Assembly (NCBI GenBank): GCA_964445815.1 | Contig: CAYULW010000006.1 | Span: 1 to 64,000, forward strand | DNA from: CAYULW01 sp964445815 | GTDB lineage: Bacteria > Bacteroidota > Bacteroidia > Flavobacteriales_E > Vicingaceae | DNA: 64,000 nt | Direction of reading: 5' to 3' | Shown here: positions 44,361-53,271 of the stretch, one piece after another | Layout: every line of letters begins with the position of its first letter | Position numbering within the stretch: position 1 is the first letter of the stretch | Notes under the pieces: generated by a model | What the model saw: only the letters and a program-made list of their open reading frames with translations | Database searches by the model: none | What the model was told of the DNA's origin: nothing | Made by a program: the position numbers and the translations under genes

Positions 44361-44389
44361 CAAAAATAATAAATAATTAAAGGGCTCAA
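44361..44389 (-). promoter_or_regulatory. Promoter of the lpxD-lpxC/fabZ-lpxA operon
   Basis: On the minus strand TTG (44387-44389), 18 bp, TATTTTTG (44361-44368), then AGCC and the lpxD ATG. An exact promoter whose start site would fall at or beside the start codon, giving a leaderless mRNA. Confidence 0.78.
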
Positions 44390-44392
44390 GAT

Positions 44393-45655
44393 TTAGTTTT
44401 TTTTCAAGTTATTAACGCTGTTTTGTTTAGGATAGCAGATAAAATATTTCTTAACAGAGTTTGATAAAGTGCTGATATCTAATTGATCTGACGCTTCAAC
44501 AATGTCTCTTAATTCTCCATTTTTGTAAAGTAATTGGATATTGTCTTCTTGCTTGTTATAGGCTTTATTTTCGATAACACCATCAAAAACAAAATAATGC
44601 AACTCTTTTTCTTCTATATTCAGTTCTTCAGAAAGTTGTTTTCTTTTCTTTTTAATTAATTCTCCTTTGATTGGAGATGAGTGTAGTTCTATCTTATAAA
44701 GATGTCTATTAATTTGAGCCTCACATAACCATGAAAGTATAGGGTCCGAGTGAGATTGCCACATTTTTATTGATGCTGTAATATCAAAATCATCCAGTAA
44801 TGAGAATTGTTTCAATACTTCAGGGTCAGTCTCAAAATCTTTATGGTTGAGGTCTTGATATAAAAAGTATTTTAAAGCGTCAGTGGCAAATAGTTCTATG
44901 TTCTGGTTGGCCAGTTCTTTTGCTCTCTGTAGAATTTTTACAATTAAATTTTCGGCTGCTAAGACGGTTTTATGTAGATAAACTTGCCAATACATTAAGC
45001 GTCTTGCAATTAAAAATTTTTCAACCGAGTAAATGCCTTTAGCCTCAATGCATAACTGATCATTAACCACATTTAACATGGTAATTATTCGATCTACACT
45101 TACCACACCTTCTGAAACCCCCGTAAAAAAGCTGTCTCGTTTTAGATAATCAAGGCGATCCATGTCCAATTGACTTGAAATCAATTGATGTAGAAAGTGC
45201 TTGTGATAATTATTTTCAAATATGTCTATAGCCATTGAAAGTTTTCCATTCATCTCTTTATTAAGTCGATGCATAAAGTGACTCGAAATACTTTCGTGCG
45301 TAATGTTCCTTACCAAACTATATTCCAAGGCATGTGAAAATGGTCCATGACCAATATCATGCAGAAGTATTGCAACACAAGTTGATTGCATTTCGGCTTT
45401 CGAGATTTTGTGGCCTTTTGATTTAATGGTTTCAAGTGCTACATGGGTAAGGTGCATTGCTCCTAATGCATGATGAAATCTGGTATGAATAGCACCTGGA
45501 TAGACAAGGTGTGTAAGTCCCAACTGCTTAATCCTTCTTAGTCTCTGAAAGAAGGGATGTTCAATCAAATCGAATAAAATATCGTAAGGCAAGGAAATAA
45601 AGCCGTGCAGTGGATCGTTAAAGATTTTCTTTTTGTTGTAATTTGTAGGAATCAA
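44393..45655 (-). CDS. HD-domain phosphohydrolase
   Basis: This roughly 420-residue protein has the HD-superfamily metal motifs HTRFHHALGAMHL, AILLHDIGHGPFSHALE and SSQLDMDRLDYLKRDS, as in dGTPase/SAMHD1-like nucleotide hydrolases. It may hydrolyse dNTPs or a nucleotide signal. The start is uncertain: TTG 45655 gives IPTNYNKKKIFNDPLHGF, matching where homologues begin; a frame from TTG 45703 would add 16 odd residues and reach to 11 bp from the divergent porX. Confidence 0.9.
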   Translation of the reverse strand: MIPTNYNKKKIFNDPLHGFISLPYDILFDLIEHPFFQRLRRIKQLGLTHLVYPGAIHTRFHHALGAMHLTHVALETIKSKGHKISKAEMQSTCVAILLHDIGHGPFSHALEYSLVRNITHESISSHFMHRLNKEMNGKLSMAIDIFENNYHKHFLHQLISSQLDMDRLDYLKRDSFFTGVSEGVVSVDRIITMLNVVNDQLCIEAKGIYSVEKFLIARRLMYWQVYLHKTVLAAENLIVKILQRAKELANQNIELFATDALKYFLYQDLNHKDFETDPEVLKQFSLLDDFDITASIKMWQSHSDPILSWLCEAQINRHLYKIELHSSPIKGELIKKKRKQLSEELNIEEKELHYFVFDGVIENKAYNKQEDNIQLLYKNGELRDIVEASDQLDISTLSNSVKKYFICYPKQNSVNNLKKN

Positions 45656-45714
45656 ACGAAAGTGAATTAATAATTTTAGCCCTAATTCTAAGGGGCATTT
45701 CAAAACAAAAATCT

Positions 45715-47265
45715 ATGGCGAATATAAGAATACTGTGGGCGGATGATGAAATTGAGCTGTTAAAACCTCATATTATTTTTTTAACCGATAAAGGATATGA
45801 TGTGACATCTGTAACGAGCGGAGGAGAAGCCCTTGATGTGATTGCCGAAGAGCGTTTTGATATTGTTTTTTTGGATGAAAATATGCCGGGCCTTTCAGGT
45901 TTAGAAACTTTAAACGAGATAAAAAGACTATCTCCCTCACTGCCGGTCATAATGATTACGAAGAGTGAGGAAGAGTCAATTATGGAAGAAGCCATAGGGG
46001 CAAAAATTTCGGATTATTTAATAAAGCCAGTTAACCCTAACCAGATTTTATTAACCATCAAAAAACATTTAGATACAGCTAGGTTGGTTGGTGAGAAAAC
46101 AAGCATGGGTTATCAGCAAGCTTTTAGAAACATCAGTATGAGCTTACATAATAATATGACTTTTACTGAATGGGAAGATGTTTACAAGAGGTTAATATAT
46201 TGGGAATTAGAGCTCGGTGAGTTAAAAGATTCCGGTTTGCATGAAATTTTAGAAACGCAAAAAGATGAGGCGAATAATCTTTTTGCTCGATTCATTGAAG
46301 ATAATTACATCGACTGGTTAAGTGATTCAGATAATTCACCTATACTTTCACAAACCGTTTTTAAGCAGAAAATATTTAAACACATACAAGAAAATAAGAG
46401 TACCTTTTTAATTGTCATTGATAATTTAAGATTAGATCAGTGGCAAATGCTAAAGCCGGCGATTGAAGAGTTATTTTGGATAGATAAGGAAGAGACTTAC
46501 CTGAGTATTTTGCCAACTACAACCCAATATGCCAGAAACGCTCTTTTTTCGGGCTTGATGCCTTCTGAAATTGAAAAAAGGTTTCCCAAACTTTGGAGCA
46601 ATGATGAAGATGAAGGGGGGAAGAACCTTCATGAAAAAGAGTTTCTAAAAGACCAATTAAAACGATTAGGGTTCACAGAAAAGTTTCAATATAATAAAGT
46701 GCTTAATCCAAGTTACGGTAGAAAAGTGGTTCAGGACATTCCTAATCAAATGCAAAATAAGTTCAATGTGATCGTTTATAATTTCATTGATATGCTCTCC
46801 CATGCCAGAACGGATACGGATGTTATAAAAGAACTAGCCGAAGATGAATCAGCTTATAGATCTTTGACCTTATCTTGGTTTGAGCACTCACCACTTAAAG
46901 AAGCGCTTAAAGAAATCGCTTCTAGAAAGGGCAAGGTAATTATAACAACTGATCATGGTTCCATAAAAGTCAAAGAAGCAAGTAAAGTGATTGGAGATAA
47001 GAGTGTCAATACAAATTTACGTTATAAACAAGGCAAGAATTTAAGTTATGAAGCGAACGACGTTTTTGAGGTCGTTCAACCAGAATCTGCTTTCTTACCT
47101 AAAGTGAATGTAAGTCAATCTTTCATTTTTGCGAGGAATGATGTTTTTTTTGCATACCCGAATAATTACAATCATTATGTCAATTATTATAAAAATACCT
47201 TTCAACATGGAGGCATCTCACTTGAAGAAATGATTGTTCCTGTCATTAGCCTAACAGCGAAATAA
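45715..47265 (+). CDS. porX: T9SS regulator PorX (response regulator-PglZ)
   Basis: PorX is the response regulator controlling the type IX secretion system. Residues 1-120 form a receiver domain with ADDE (D10, D11), the phospho-acceptor D54 in FLDENMPG, and LIKP. The rest (of 516) is an alkaline-phosphatase-superfamily PglZ effector with VIDNLRLDQW, the catalytic-threonine region LPTTTQYARNALFSG and TTDHGS metal ligands. PorX homologues hydrolyse oligonucleotides and act with the PorY kinase and a sigma factor. It abuts tsaE with no gap. T9SS cargo genes lie at 1-2519 and 49315-50526. Confidence 0.95.
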   Translation: MANIRILWADDEIELLKPHIIFLTDKGYDVTSVTSGGEALDVIAEERFDIVFLDENMPGLSGLETLNEIKRLSPSLPVIMITKSEEESIMEEAIGAKISDYLIKPVNPNQILLTIKKHLDTARLVGEKTSMGYQQAFRNISMSLHNNMTFTEWEDVYKRLIYWELELGELKDSGLHEILETQKDEANNLFARFIEDNYIDWLSDSDNSPILSQTVFKQKIFKHIQENKSTFLIVIDNLRLDQWQMLKPAIEELFWIDKEETYLSILPTTTQYARNALFSGLMPSEIEKRFPKLWSNDEDEGGKNLHEKEFLKDQLKRLGFTEKFQYNKVLNPSYGRKVVQDIPNQMQNKFNVIVYNFIDMLSHARTDTDVIKELAEDESAYRSLTLSWFEHSPLKEALKEIASRKGKVIITTDHGSIKVKEASKVIGDKSVNTNLRYKQGKNLSYEANDVFEVVQPESAFLPKVNVSQSFIFARNDVFFAYPNNYNHYVNYYKNTFQHGGISLEEMIVPVISLTAK

Positions 47266-47691
47266 ATGCCTCAAGTTTTTACAAGTGAGAACCCCAAAGA
47301 CCAAGAAGAAATTATAAAATATATTCTTCGACTTTCAAAAGAGGCCCCTGTTATTCTCTTTAGAGGAGAAATGGGAGTAGGTAAGACCACTTTAATTAAA
47401 AATATTTGTAATTTCATAAAGGTGAAGGATGGAGTTTCATCTCCTACATTTTCACTGGTAAATGAATATGAGAATGAGAAAGGTGAGAGTGTCTTTCATT
47501 TTGACTTTTATCGAATAGAAGAAGAAACCGAAGCTTTGGATATGGGGGTTGAAGAATATTTTTTCTCAGGATGCATTTGTTTAATAGAATGGCCTGAAAA
47601 AATTAAAGGATTGTTGCCTGATAAATACGTATCGGTAGACTTAGTTTTAAAGGGGAATTACAGAGAAATTAAAGTGAGTACGAACATTTAG
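47266..47691 (+). CDS. tsaE: tRNA t6A-forming ATPase TsaE
   Basis: TsaE is the ATPase partner of TsaB and TsaD in making N6-threonylcarbamoyladenosine at position 37 of ANN-decoding tRNAs. The 141-residue protein has Walker A GEMGVGKTT, VSSPTFSLVNEYE and HFDFYRIEE, then LIEWPEK. Its ATG directly follows the porX stop and it is 2 bp from the alanine dehydrogenase gene, so all three are one transcription unit. Confidence 0.95.
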   Translation: MPQVFTSENPKDQEEIIKYILRLSKEAPVILFRGEMGVGKTTLIKNICNFIKVKDGVSSPTFSLVNEYENEKGESVFHFDFYRIEEETEALDMGVEEYFFSGCICLIEWPEKIKGLLPDKYVSVDLVLKGNYREIKVSTNI

Positions 47692-47693
47692 AA

Positions 47694-48911
47694 ATGGAAA
47701 AAGATGTTGTCAAGTCTTTGGCTCAATCAGCAATAAAGCTACTACCACAAGAAGAGCTGTTAGAGACAAAAAAGAAAAATGGAAGCCTATTTATAGGGGT
47801 TCCAAAAGAAACTTCTTTACAAGAGCGAAGAGTTACACTCGTTCCGCAAGATGTTGAACTGCTTGTAAATAATGGCCATCGTGTTATTGTTGAAGCCGGA
47901 GCAGGAAAGAAAGCCAATTTTAATGATGACTTGTATAGTGAAGCCGGAGCAGAAATAGTTTATGACACAAAAGAAGTTTATAAAGCTGATATTGTTCTTA
48001 AGGTAGAGCCTTTGTCACTTGACGAGCTTGACCTACTGAAGCAAGGGCAGACCTTAATTTCGGCCCTTCAGTTACCTGTTCAACCTAAGAATTTCTTGGA
48101 AAAGCTAATGGCAAAAAAGATTACAGCGATTGCTTATGACTTTATTCAGGATAACTCAGGTCAATTACCAATCATTAGGGCCATGAGCGAAATCGCAGGC
48201 AATACATCCATCTTAATTGCAGCAGAGTACCTTAGTAATGTGAATGGTGGACAAGGAATGATGCTTGGAGGAATTTCTGGAGTTAAGCCAACTGAAGTTG
48301 TGATTTTTGGTGCTGGTGCAGTTGCAGAGTTTGCAGCTAGAGCGGCTATAGGATTAGGCGCATCGGTCAAAATTTTTAGTAATAATACATCAAAGTTGCG
48401 TCGTCTTCAAGAGGGTATTGGCCAAAGAGTATATACTTCTACAATACAGCCAAAGGTGGTAGAATCTGCTTTAATGTCTGCAGATGTAGCAATTGGTGCA
48501 ATGCGCTCACCCAAAAGTAGATCGCCCATTATTGTTACCGAATCTATGGTTCAAAAGATGTCAGAAGGTTCGGTAATAGTAGATATTAGTATAGATCAAG
48601 GAGGAGTTTTTGAAACCTCAAAAGTGACTTCTCATGCAAAACCAACTTATGAATTACATGGAGTAACTCATTATTGTGTTCCAAACATTGCATCTAGGGT
48701 GGCAAGAACTGCTTCATATGCTCTTAGCAATATACTGGCTCCCGTACTTTTGACTTTAGCAGATGGCGGAGGAGTTGATCAATGTATTCGCCATGGATTA
48801 TCAATACGCACAGGAATATATGCTTATAAAGGAATGTTAACCAATCAATATCTGGCTGAAAATTTTAATTTGCCATATAAAGATTTAGATTTACTATTAG
48901 CTGCTATTTAG
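47694..48911 (+). CDS. ald: Alanine dehydrogenase
   Basis: It reversibly deaminates L-alanine to pyruvate with NAD. The 405-residue protein has the alanine dehydrogenase/PNT N-domain (GVPKETSLQERRVTLVP with substrate-binding Arg and the KVEPL lysine) and a Rossmann domain VVIFGAGAVAEFAARAA, with VDISIDQGG near the end. An N-terminal extension of about 30 residues precedes the conserved start. Pyridine nucleotide transhydrogenase alpha is the alternative, but no beta subunit or membrane domain is present. Operon with porX and tsaE. Confidence 0.92.
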   Translation: MEKDVVKSLAQSAIKLLPQEELLETKKKNGSLFIGVPKETSLQERRVTLVPQDVELLVNNGHRVIVEAGAGKKANFNDDLYSEAGAEIVYDTKEVYKADIVLKVEPLSLDELDLLKQGQTLISALQLPVQPKNFLEKLMAKKITAIAYDFIQDNSGQLPIIRAMSEIAGNTSILIAAEYLSNVNGGQGMMLGGISGVKPTEVVIFGAGAVAEFAARAAIGLGASVKIFSNNTSKLRRLQEGIGQRVYTSTIQPKVVESALMSADVAIGAMRSPKSRSPIIVTESMVQKMSEGSVIVDISIDQGGVFETSKVTSHAKPTYELHGVTHYCVPNIASRVARTASYALSNILAPVLLTLADGGGVDQCIRHGLSIRTGIYAYKGMLTNQYLAENFNLPYKDLDLLLAAI

Positions 48912-48912
48912 A

Positions 48913-49308
48913 ATGAATTTCTGGAGAAGATTTAGAACCTATTTGGTAGGTGTTGGGCTAGGTTTACTTTTAACGTATGTGTTTTTCGGAGATCGTGATT
49001 TCCATTCTTGGACACCTGAGGGCCGAGTGCTTTTGGCCATAGATAGTTCAGAGGTAAGTTTCTCTGATAAAGCTAAATGTCAATTACTTTGTTTGGATAT
49101 ATCAAAAGACTCTTTGCTTAAGATTCAAGATGATGCAATGGTTGATTTTTCTGAAAGTGAAACACATAAGGACCCCTGTCCTGTATATACTATAAAGCAT
49201 GTAATAAATAATGGCATGTTGAAGTTAGAGTGGGAGGTATGTGAAAATGAAGAAAAAGTAGAATTAATCTCTATAAGTTCAACTGCGCACTCATGTGGCA
49301 ATTGCTAA
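48913..49308 (+). CDS. Small membrane-anchored protein (DUF4258-like)
   Basis: This 131-residue protein has one N-terminal membrane helix (YLVGVGLGLLLTYVFFG, about 10-26) after a basic start, then a soluble domain with RVLLAIDSSE, CQLLCLDISKDSL, SETHKDPCPVYTIKH and five or so cysteines ending SCGNC. It resembles a DUF4258-type Bacteroidota protein, from memory. It follows ald by 1 bp. Function unknown; periplasmic orientation of the soluble part is possible from the positive-inside rule. Confidence 0.82.
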   Translation: MNFWRRFRTYLVGVGLGLLLTYVFFGDRDFHSWTPEGRVLLAIDSSEVSFSDKAKCQLLCLDISKDSLLKIQDDAMVDFSESETHKDPCPVYTIKHVINNGMLKLEWEVCENEEKVELISISSTAHSCGNC

Positions 49309-49314
49309 GCTCAA

Positions 49315-50526
49315 TTACTGTTTTACAAGTTTAAAGATGGTGTCTTCTGTTTTTAAAAAGTAAATGCCAGTCTCAAAATATTCCATATTAATTATGTTTT
49401 CTCCAGAATATAAAATGACTTGTTTCATTAACTGTCCTGATGTGTTGAATATTTTAAGCTCAGTTGAATTGTTCACATAAACGCTTGTTATTCCTCTTGT
49501 AGGATTTGGATAAATGTTGAGCTTTGGTGCAAAGTTTGTTTTTTCAGTTAAACCAACAGTAATGCAACTTGAATCAGGAGAATCTCCTATAAATGACCAC
49601 CCTGAATTGATCAGTGCATTTCTTGATGCAGAGTCACAAAAAGTCAAACCACTAACACCTACACTTAGAGTCGCTCCTGAATTACCATTGACCCAACTTC
49701 CAAGCATATTGTCATAGTTTAAAATAGATATAGCTGTACTGTCAAAAGCTTGGACAAAGTCGTGACGACCAAGTGAAGAAAGATCCCAGTTCGAAAGGTC
49801 TTGATCAAAACTACTTGCCTTATAAAGTATAGCGGGAGCAAAGCTTAAATTAGATGTATTCCAATTTGAAATATCCTGATTAAATGACCTTGCATTGGTA
49901 AATAAACCAAGCATCTGTGATGCATTGCTTACATCCCATTGGTCAAGTGGTTGGTTGAATGCGTAGGCATGCCCAAATACATATGTTAAATACTGTATAC
50001 TAGAAACATCCCAGTGATTAACAGGCCCGTTAAAACTTACAGCACCATAAAACATGTTGCCTAAAGTGTTGATGGCTGAAAAGTCAGGTGTGTCTAAGGC
50101 GCAAGTGATCAAGCTGTCGCAATCTCTAAAACCATCAAAAACGCTTTGCCACTGTATGTCTCCCCATTGATCAATCGAGATAAGTTTAGACTTATCATGC
50201 ACAAAATGCAGCTTAGGATAAGTTCCTCTAATTCTAATAGTGTAAATTCCTGGTGCTTGGTAAGCATGGCCTACAGCCGTATTAATATGGTGTACTGAGG
50301 AATTTGTATAGGTGTTATCAAAGACCCCATCGTTTTGCCAATCAACATCGAAATTATAAGTGTAATTTCCTGGGTCTACTGAAATTGAGAAGGCATTGTT
50401 AGCTGAACCAGGGTTCATCGTATTGATTGTAAATACAAAGTCTGAATTGCTTTTTTGACCAAAGCTATTTATACCAAGTAGACTTATAAGTGAGATCGCT
50501 ATTGTACTTAAGAGGTTCGATTTCAT
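49315..50526 (-). CDS. BspA-like (DUF285) surface protein with T9SS sorting domain
   Basis: This 403-residue protein has a signal peptide (1 to about 23), a PKD-like domain (about 28-110), then DUF285/BspA-type units (MFYGAVSFNGPVNHWDVSS, FGHAYAFNQPLDQWDVSN, ARSFNQDISNWNTSN, ASSFDQDLSNWDLSS), and a C-terminal type A sorting domain (IYPNPTRGITSV, NTSGQLMKQ, TGIYFLK). It is predicted to be exported by T9SS and surface-located; BspA proteins bind host or matrix proteins. Single-gene unit with 166 bp of AT-rich sequence downstream of its neighbour. Confidence 0.9.
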   Translation of the reverse strand: MKSNLLSTIAISLISLLGINSFGQKSNSDFVFTINTMNPGSANNAFSISVDPGNYTYNFDVDWQNDGVFDNTYTNSSVHHINTAVGHAYQAPGIYTIRIRGTYPKLHFVHDKSKLISIDQWGDIQWQSVFDGFRDCDSLITCALDTPDFSAINTLGNMFYGAVSFNGPVNHWDVSSIQYLTYVFGHAYAFNQPLDQWDVSNASQMLGLFTNARSFNQDISNWNTSNLSFAPAILYKASSFDQDLSNWDLSSLGRHDFVQAFDSTAISILNYDNMLGSWVNGNSGATLSVGVSGLTFCDSASRNALINSGWSFIGDSPDSSCITVGLTEKTNFAPKLNIYPNPTRGITSVYVNNSTELKIFNTSGQLMKQVILYSGENIINMEYFETGIYFLKTEDTIFKLVKQ

Positions 50527-50692
50527 ATGGTGGTAATATTATATCAGTTTCTTTTGGTCTTAAATTACGTTTTTTACATCATGATATTATTCGTGTTGTC
50601 TAATTAGTTTATAGATAAGCATAAATTTTCTATAAATACAACCATTTTTAAAGCTAATAACGGTCTCCGTAAGAGTTGCCGGTTATAATAGA

Positions 50693-51274
50693 CTATGTAA
50701 ATACTTCACCTCCTAACCTTTTGCTTATAAGACTTTCCACCTTTTTGTAAAGATTGTAAGGGGTATACGCTCTCCAATTTAGATCATCTAAGTTTCCACC
50801 GCAAACAAAATAATAATCAATATTTGCGTCAGAGAAATCTGAAAGCACATGTTCTCTAAAATTGACAAATGCAATCCAGCCATCTTCCACATCTTCAAAC
50901 CATTCTTCATAATACGAGTCATCAGAACTATGAAAATTCAATACATTTTCCCCAATAATGATGAACTTCTTGATGCCTTCATTAATTAACTCATCGATCA
51001 CGTTTCTTTTGAAGAACATAATGTCATTGTGAAGGAGATCGTTCCATTCACCAATTAATTCGATGATGGCAAACTCTTCTTCGTAATCGGCTATCAGAAT
51101 CTTAATGAAAAGTGTGGGTGACTCAATTTCATCCCATTGAGGGTGAATCAAATGGTCGTATATGGCATGGGTAAATTCAAATTCACTATAAACTCTCCCA
51201 TAAAAAGGAGATCTTTCGTCTTCTGATGCGATGTAATAATCTCTCCATTTATAAAAGGGTTCAATGGTATGCAT
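50693..51274 (-). CDS. Conserved hypothetical protein beside murQ
   Basis: This 193-residue acidic, aromatic-rich soluble protein (HTIEPFYKWRDYYIASEDE, SPFYGRVYSEFEFTH, FHSSDDSYYEEWFEDVEDG) has no signal peptide and no motif I can name. From memory, proteins with this start are conserved in Bacteroidota. The ATG at 51274 shares its A with the murQ TGA stop (TGATG), so translation is coupled. A role in muropeptide recycling is context inference only. Confidence 0.85.
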   Translation of the reverse strand: MHTIEPFYKWRDYYIASEDERSPFYGRVYSEFEFTHAIYDHLIHPQWDEIESPTLFIKILIADYEEEFAIIELIGEWNDLLHNDIMFFKRNVIDELINEGIKKFIIIGENVLNFHSSDDSYYEEWFEDVEDGWIAFVNFREHVLSDFSDANIDYYFVCGGNLDDLNWRAYTPYNLYKKVESLISKRLGGEVFT

Positions 51275-52077
51275 CAATAATTGTTTAATGCATTTCTAAC
51301 ACTTCCATGCTTATTAAGCAACTCCCTTGCTTCGTCATAATCAATTTCAAGTTCTTTGATTAGCATTTGTATGCCTCTTTTAACCAATTTGTGATTGCTT
51401 AATTGCATGTCAATCATCTTATTCCCTTTTACTCTTCCTAACTTTATCATCACAGAAGTGGAGATCATGTTTAAGATTAATTTTTGGGCTGTCCCGGCTT
51501 TCATTCTTGTACTACCCGTAACAAATTCCGGGCCTACTATTGCTTCAATTGGATAATCAACAGCATCTGCCAATGGACTTTCCTCATTACAAACGATACA
51601 CGCTGTTTTTATACCATTCTCTCGACATTTTTCCACTGTACCCACAACATAGGGTGTAGTTCCTGAAGCCGCAATACCAATTACAAAGTCTAATTCATTA
51701 ATTTGTAATTTTTGAAGTTCTTCCCACCCTAGTGTTTCATTATCTTCTGCAAATTCTACTGCTTTTCTAATGGCAGAATCTCCACCCGCTATTAAGCCAA
51801 TCACTAGGTCATGACTCACACCAAAGGTTGGGGGGCACTCAGATGCATCGACTATGCCAAGTCTCCCACTTGTTCCTGCTCCTATATAAAATAAACGTCC
51901 TCCCTCATTTAGACGCTCTGCAATAAGAGGAATAATTGGCTCAATTTGAGGGATACATTTTTCAACAACGTACGGTACAATCTTATCCTCCTTATTGATG
52001 CTATTTAGGATTTGGTTGGCACTCATCTTTTCCAGATGATCATATTTAGAGTCGCTTTCGGTAGCTTGTTTATTCAT
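51274..52077 (-). CDS. murQ: N-acetylmuramic acid 6-phosphate etherase
   Basis: MurQ cleaves the lactyl ether of MurNAc-6-phosphate to GlcNAc-6-phosphate in peptidoglycan recycling. The 267-residue SIS-domain protein has FYIGAGTSGRLGIVDASECPP, the catalytic EFAEDN and TGSTRMKAGTAQKLILN. It lies 3 bp after the aminopeptidase gene and is coupled to the following hypothetical gene. Confidence 0.96.
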   Translation of the reverse strand: MNKQATESDSKYDHLEKMSANQILNSINKEDKIVPYVVEKCIPQIEPIIPLIAERLNEGGRLFYIGAGTSGRLGIVDASECPPTFGVSHDLVIGLIAGGDSAIRKAVEFAEDNETLGWEELQKLQINELDFVIGIAASGTTPYVVGTVEKCRENGIKTACIVCNEESPLADAVDYPIEAIVGPEFVTGSTRMKAGTAQKLILNMISTSVMIKLGRVKGNKMIDMQLSNHKLVKRGIQMLIKELEIDYDEARELLNKHGSVRNALNNY

Positions 52078-52080
52078 GAT

Positions 52081-53124
52081 TTAAAAATAGATAGAACCAT
52101 GTTCCTCAACGACAGATCTTATAAAATCTTTTAAACTGCCATGGTGAGAGTTGTTAACAATTGAGTCAAATTCATTGTACTTTGAATTATAGGTTGACAT
52201 ACCAGAGAAGTATGCATTATTTAAATGCATTTGTTTTATTTTTTTCAATGCTGTCATGGAATCTGAAAAATATCCAATATCAATTAACCCCATTTTTATT
52301 TTCTCTATAGCTTGTCTTTTCTTAGCTCTCTTTTGCTCCAGACTCCATTCCTGAGGAAGTTGTTGATATATCTCATTGAGTTGATCAATTGAATTGATCA
52401 TATATTGTCTAAACAGTTTAGATTTCTTTTGCCTCTTTTGATAACTTGACCATCTGCTTGAGTCATGGCGAAAATGAAATTTTAGGAATTCTAAAGCGCC
52501 TTTTTTACCAATGTAATTGGCTAAGCTCTCATTATAAGTAACTTGATCTTTTATATAGATTGTAGCATGTGTTGACTCATGAATAATTAGTTCAGCTAGT
52601 CTTCCATCCGAACGCTCTAACATTGAAGATAAGATAGGATCTGAGAACCAGCCCAGAGTTGACCAAGCAGCAACTTCATCTATATTGGTATCATAGCCTT
52701 TTTTTTGGAGTTCTTTCTCTTCTAATTTTGCTTTTTGAAAGTCAAAAAAACCCTTGTAATCAAAAGTTCCTGCGATAGGAAATGACCATTGGTAACTTTC
52801 TATTTTAAATTCAGGACTTGCGGTAAGCATCCATAAAATTGGTTTTCCTTTTTGATCATAAAATGTGGTATAGTTTTCAGATGCCTCAAGTCCAAGTCCA
52901 TTAACTGCAAACTGTTTAACAGCATTGATATAATTTAATCTTGTTTTTATACTATCTGCGGTAAGCGAATCATCAAGGATTTGAGAAATAGGTCGAGCAT
53001 CACGTAGGATAACATACTGTCCTTTCGCCTGCATTAATCCATAGTTGATAGCTTCATAATGATAAACTAAAAGGCAAATAAAAAAAAGAAAGGCGACTAA
53101 GCTTATTTTCTTACAGAGGGACAT
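52081..53124 (-). CDS. Membrane-anchored zinc aminopeptidase-like protein
   Basis: This 347-residue protein has an N-terminal membrane anchor (about 7-27) and a zinc-protease motif HESTHATIY (HExxH) with the later glutamate in YNESLANYIG, as in the Pfam Aminopep family (PF10023). It probably works in the periplasm on small peptides, which fits its position before murQ. Its promoter box TAAATTTG lies 4 nt before the ATG. Confidence 0.9.
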   Translation of the reverse strand: MSLCKKISLVAFLFFICLLVYHYEAINYGLMQAKGQYVILRDARPISQILDDSLTADSIKTRLNYINAVKQFAVNGLGLEASENYTTFYDQKGKPILWMLTASPEFKIESYQWSFPIAGTFDYKGFFDFQKAKLEEKELQKKGYDTNIDEVAAWSTLGWFSDPILSSMLERSDGRLAELIIHESTHATIYIKDQVTYNESLANYIGKKGALEFLKFHFRHDSSRWSSYQKRQKKSKLFRQYMINSIDQLNEIYQQLPQEWSLEQKRAKKRQAIEKIKMGLIDIGYFSDSMTALKKIKQMHLNNAYFSGMSTYNSKYNEFDSIVNNSHHGSLKDFIRSVVEEHGSIYF

Positions 53125-53128
53125 GCTT

Positions 53129-53162
53129 CAAATTTAACCTTCTTTAACAGTCTTTGGGGCAA
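53129..53162 (-). promoter_or_regulatory. Promoter of the aminopeptidase-murQ operon
   Basis: Minus-strand TTG (53160-53162), a 23 bp spacer, then TAAATTTG (53129-53136), AAGC and the ATG at 53124. The box-to-start 15-mer is identical to that of the NIF3-like gene at 24576. Confidence 0.6.
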
Positions 53163-53227
53163 CATTATTGAGAGGAGGGCGTTCTTATATCAAATTTCTA
53201 AGTGTTAGTTGTTTTGTTTGGTAGTAG

Positions 53228-53262
53228 ACCGGTTCTGAGATTATCTTGGAACCGGTTTTTTT
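53228..53262 (+). terminator. Terminator hairpin with no plus-strand gene upstream
   Basis: Stem ACCGGTTC (53228-53235) pairs with GAACCGGT (53249-53256), 13-base loop, followed by T7 on the plus strand. Both flanking genes are on the minus strand, and on that strand no U-run follows the stem, so it is orientated against its neighbours. Confidence 0.7.
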
Positions 53263-53271
53263 ATAGAATAG

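Noticed and set aside
50640..50692. Imperfect hairpin near AACGGTCTCCG...CCGGTT after the murQ-operon end
   Set aside because: Pairing needs several bulges and no U-tract follows, so it does not support a terminator or structured RNA call.
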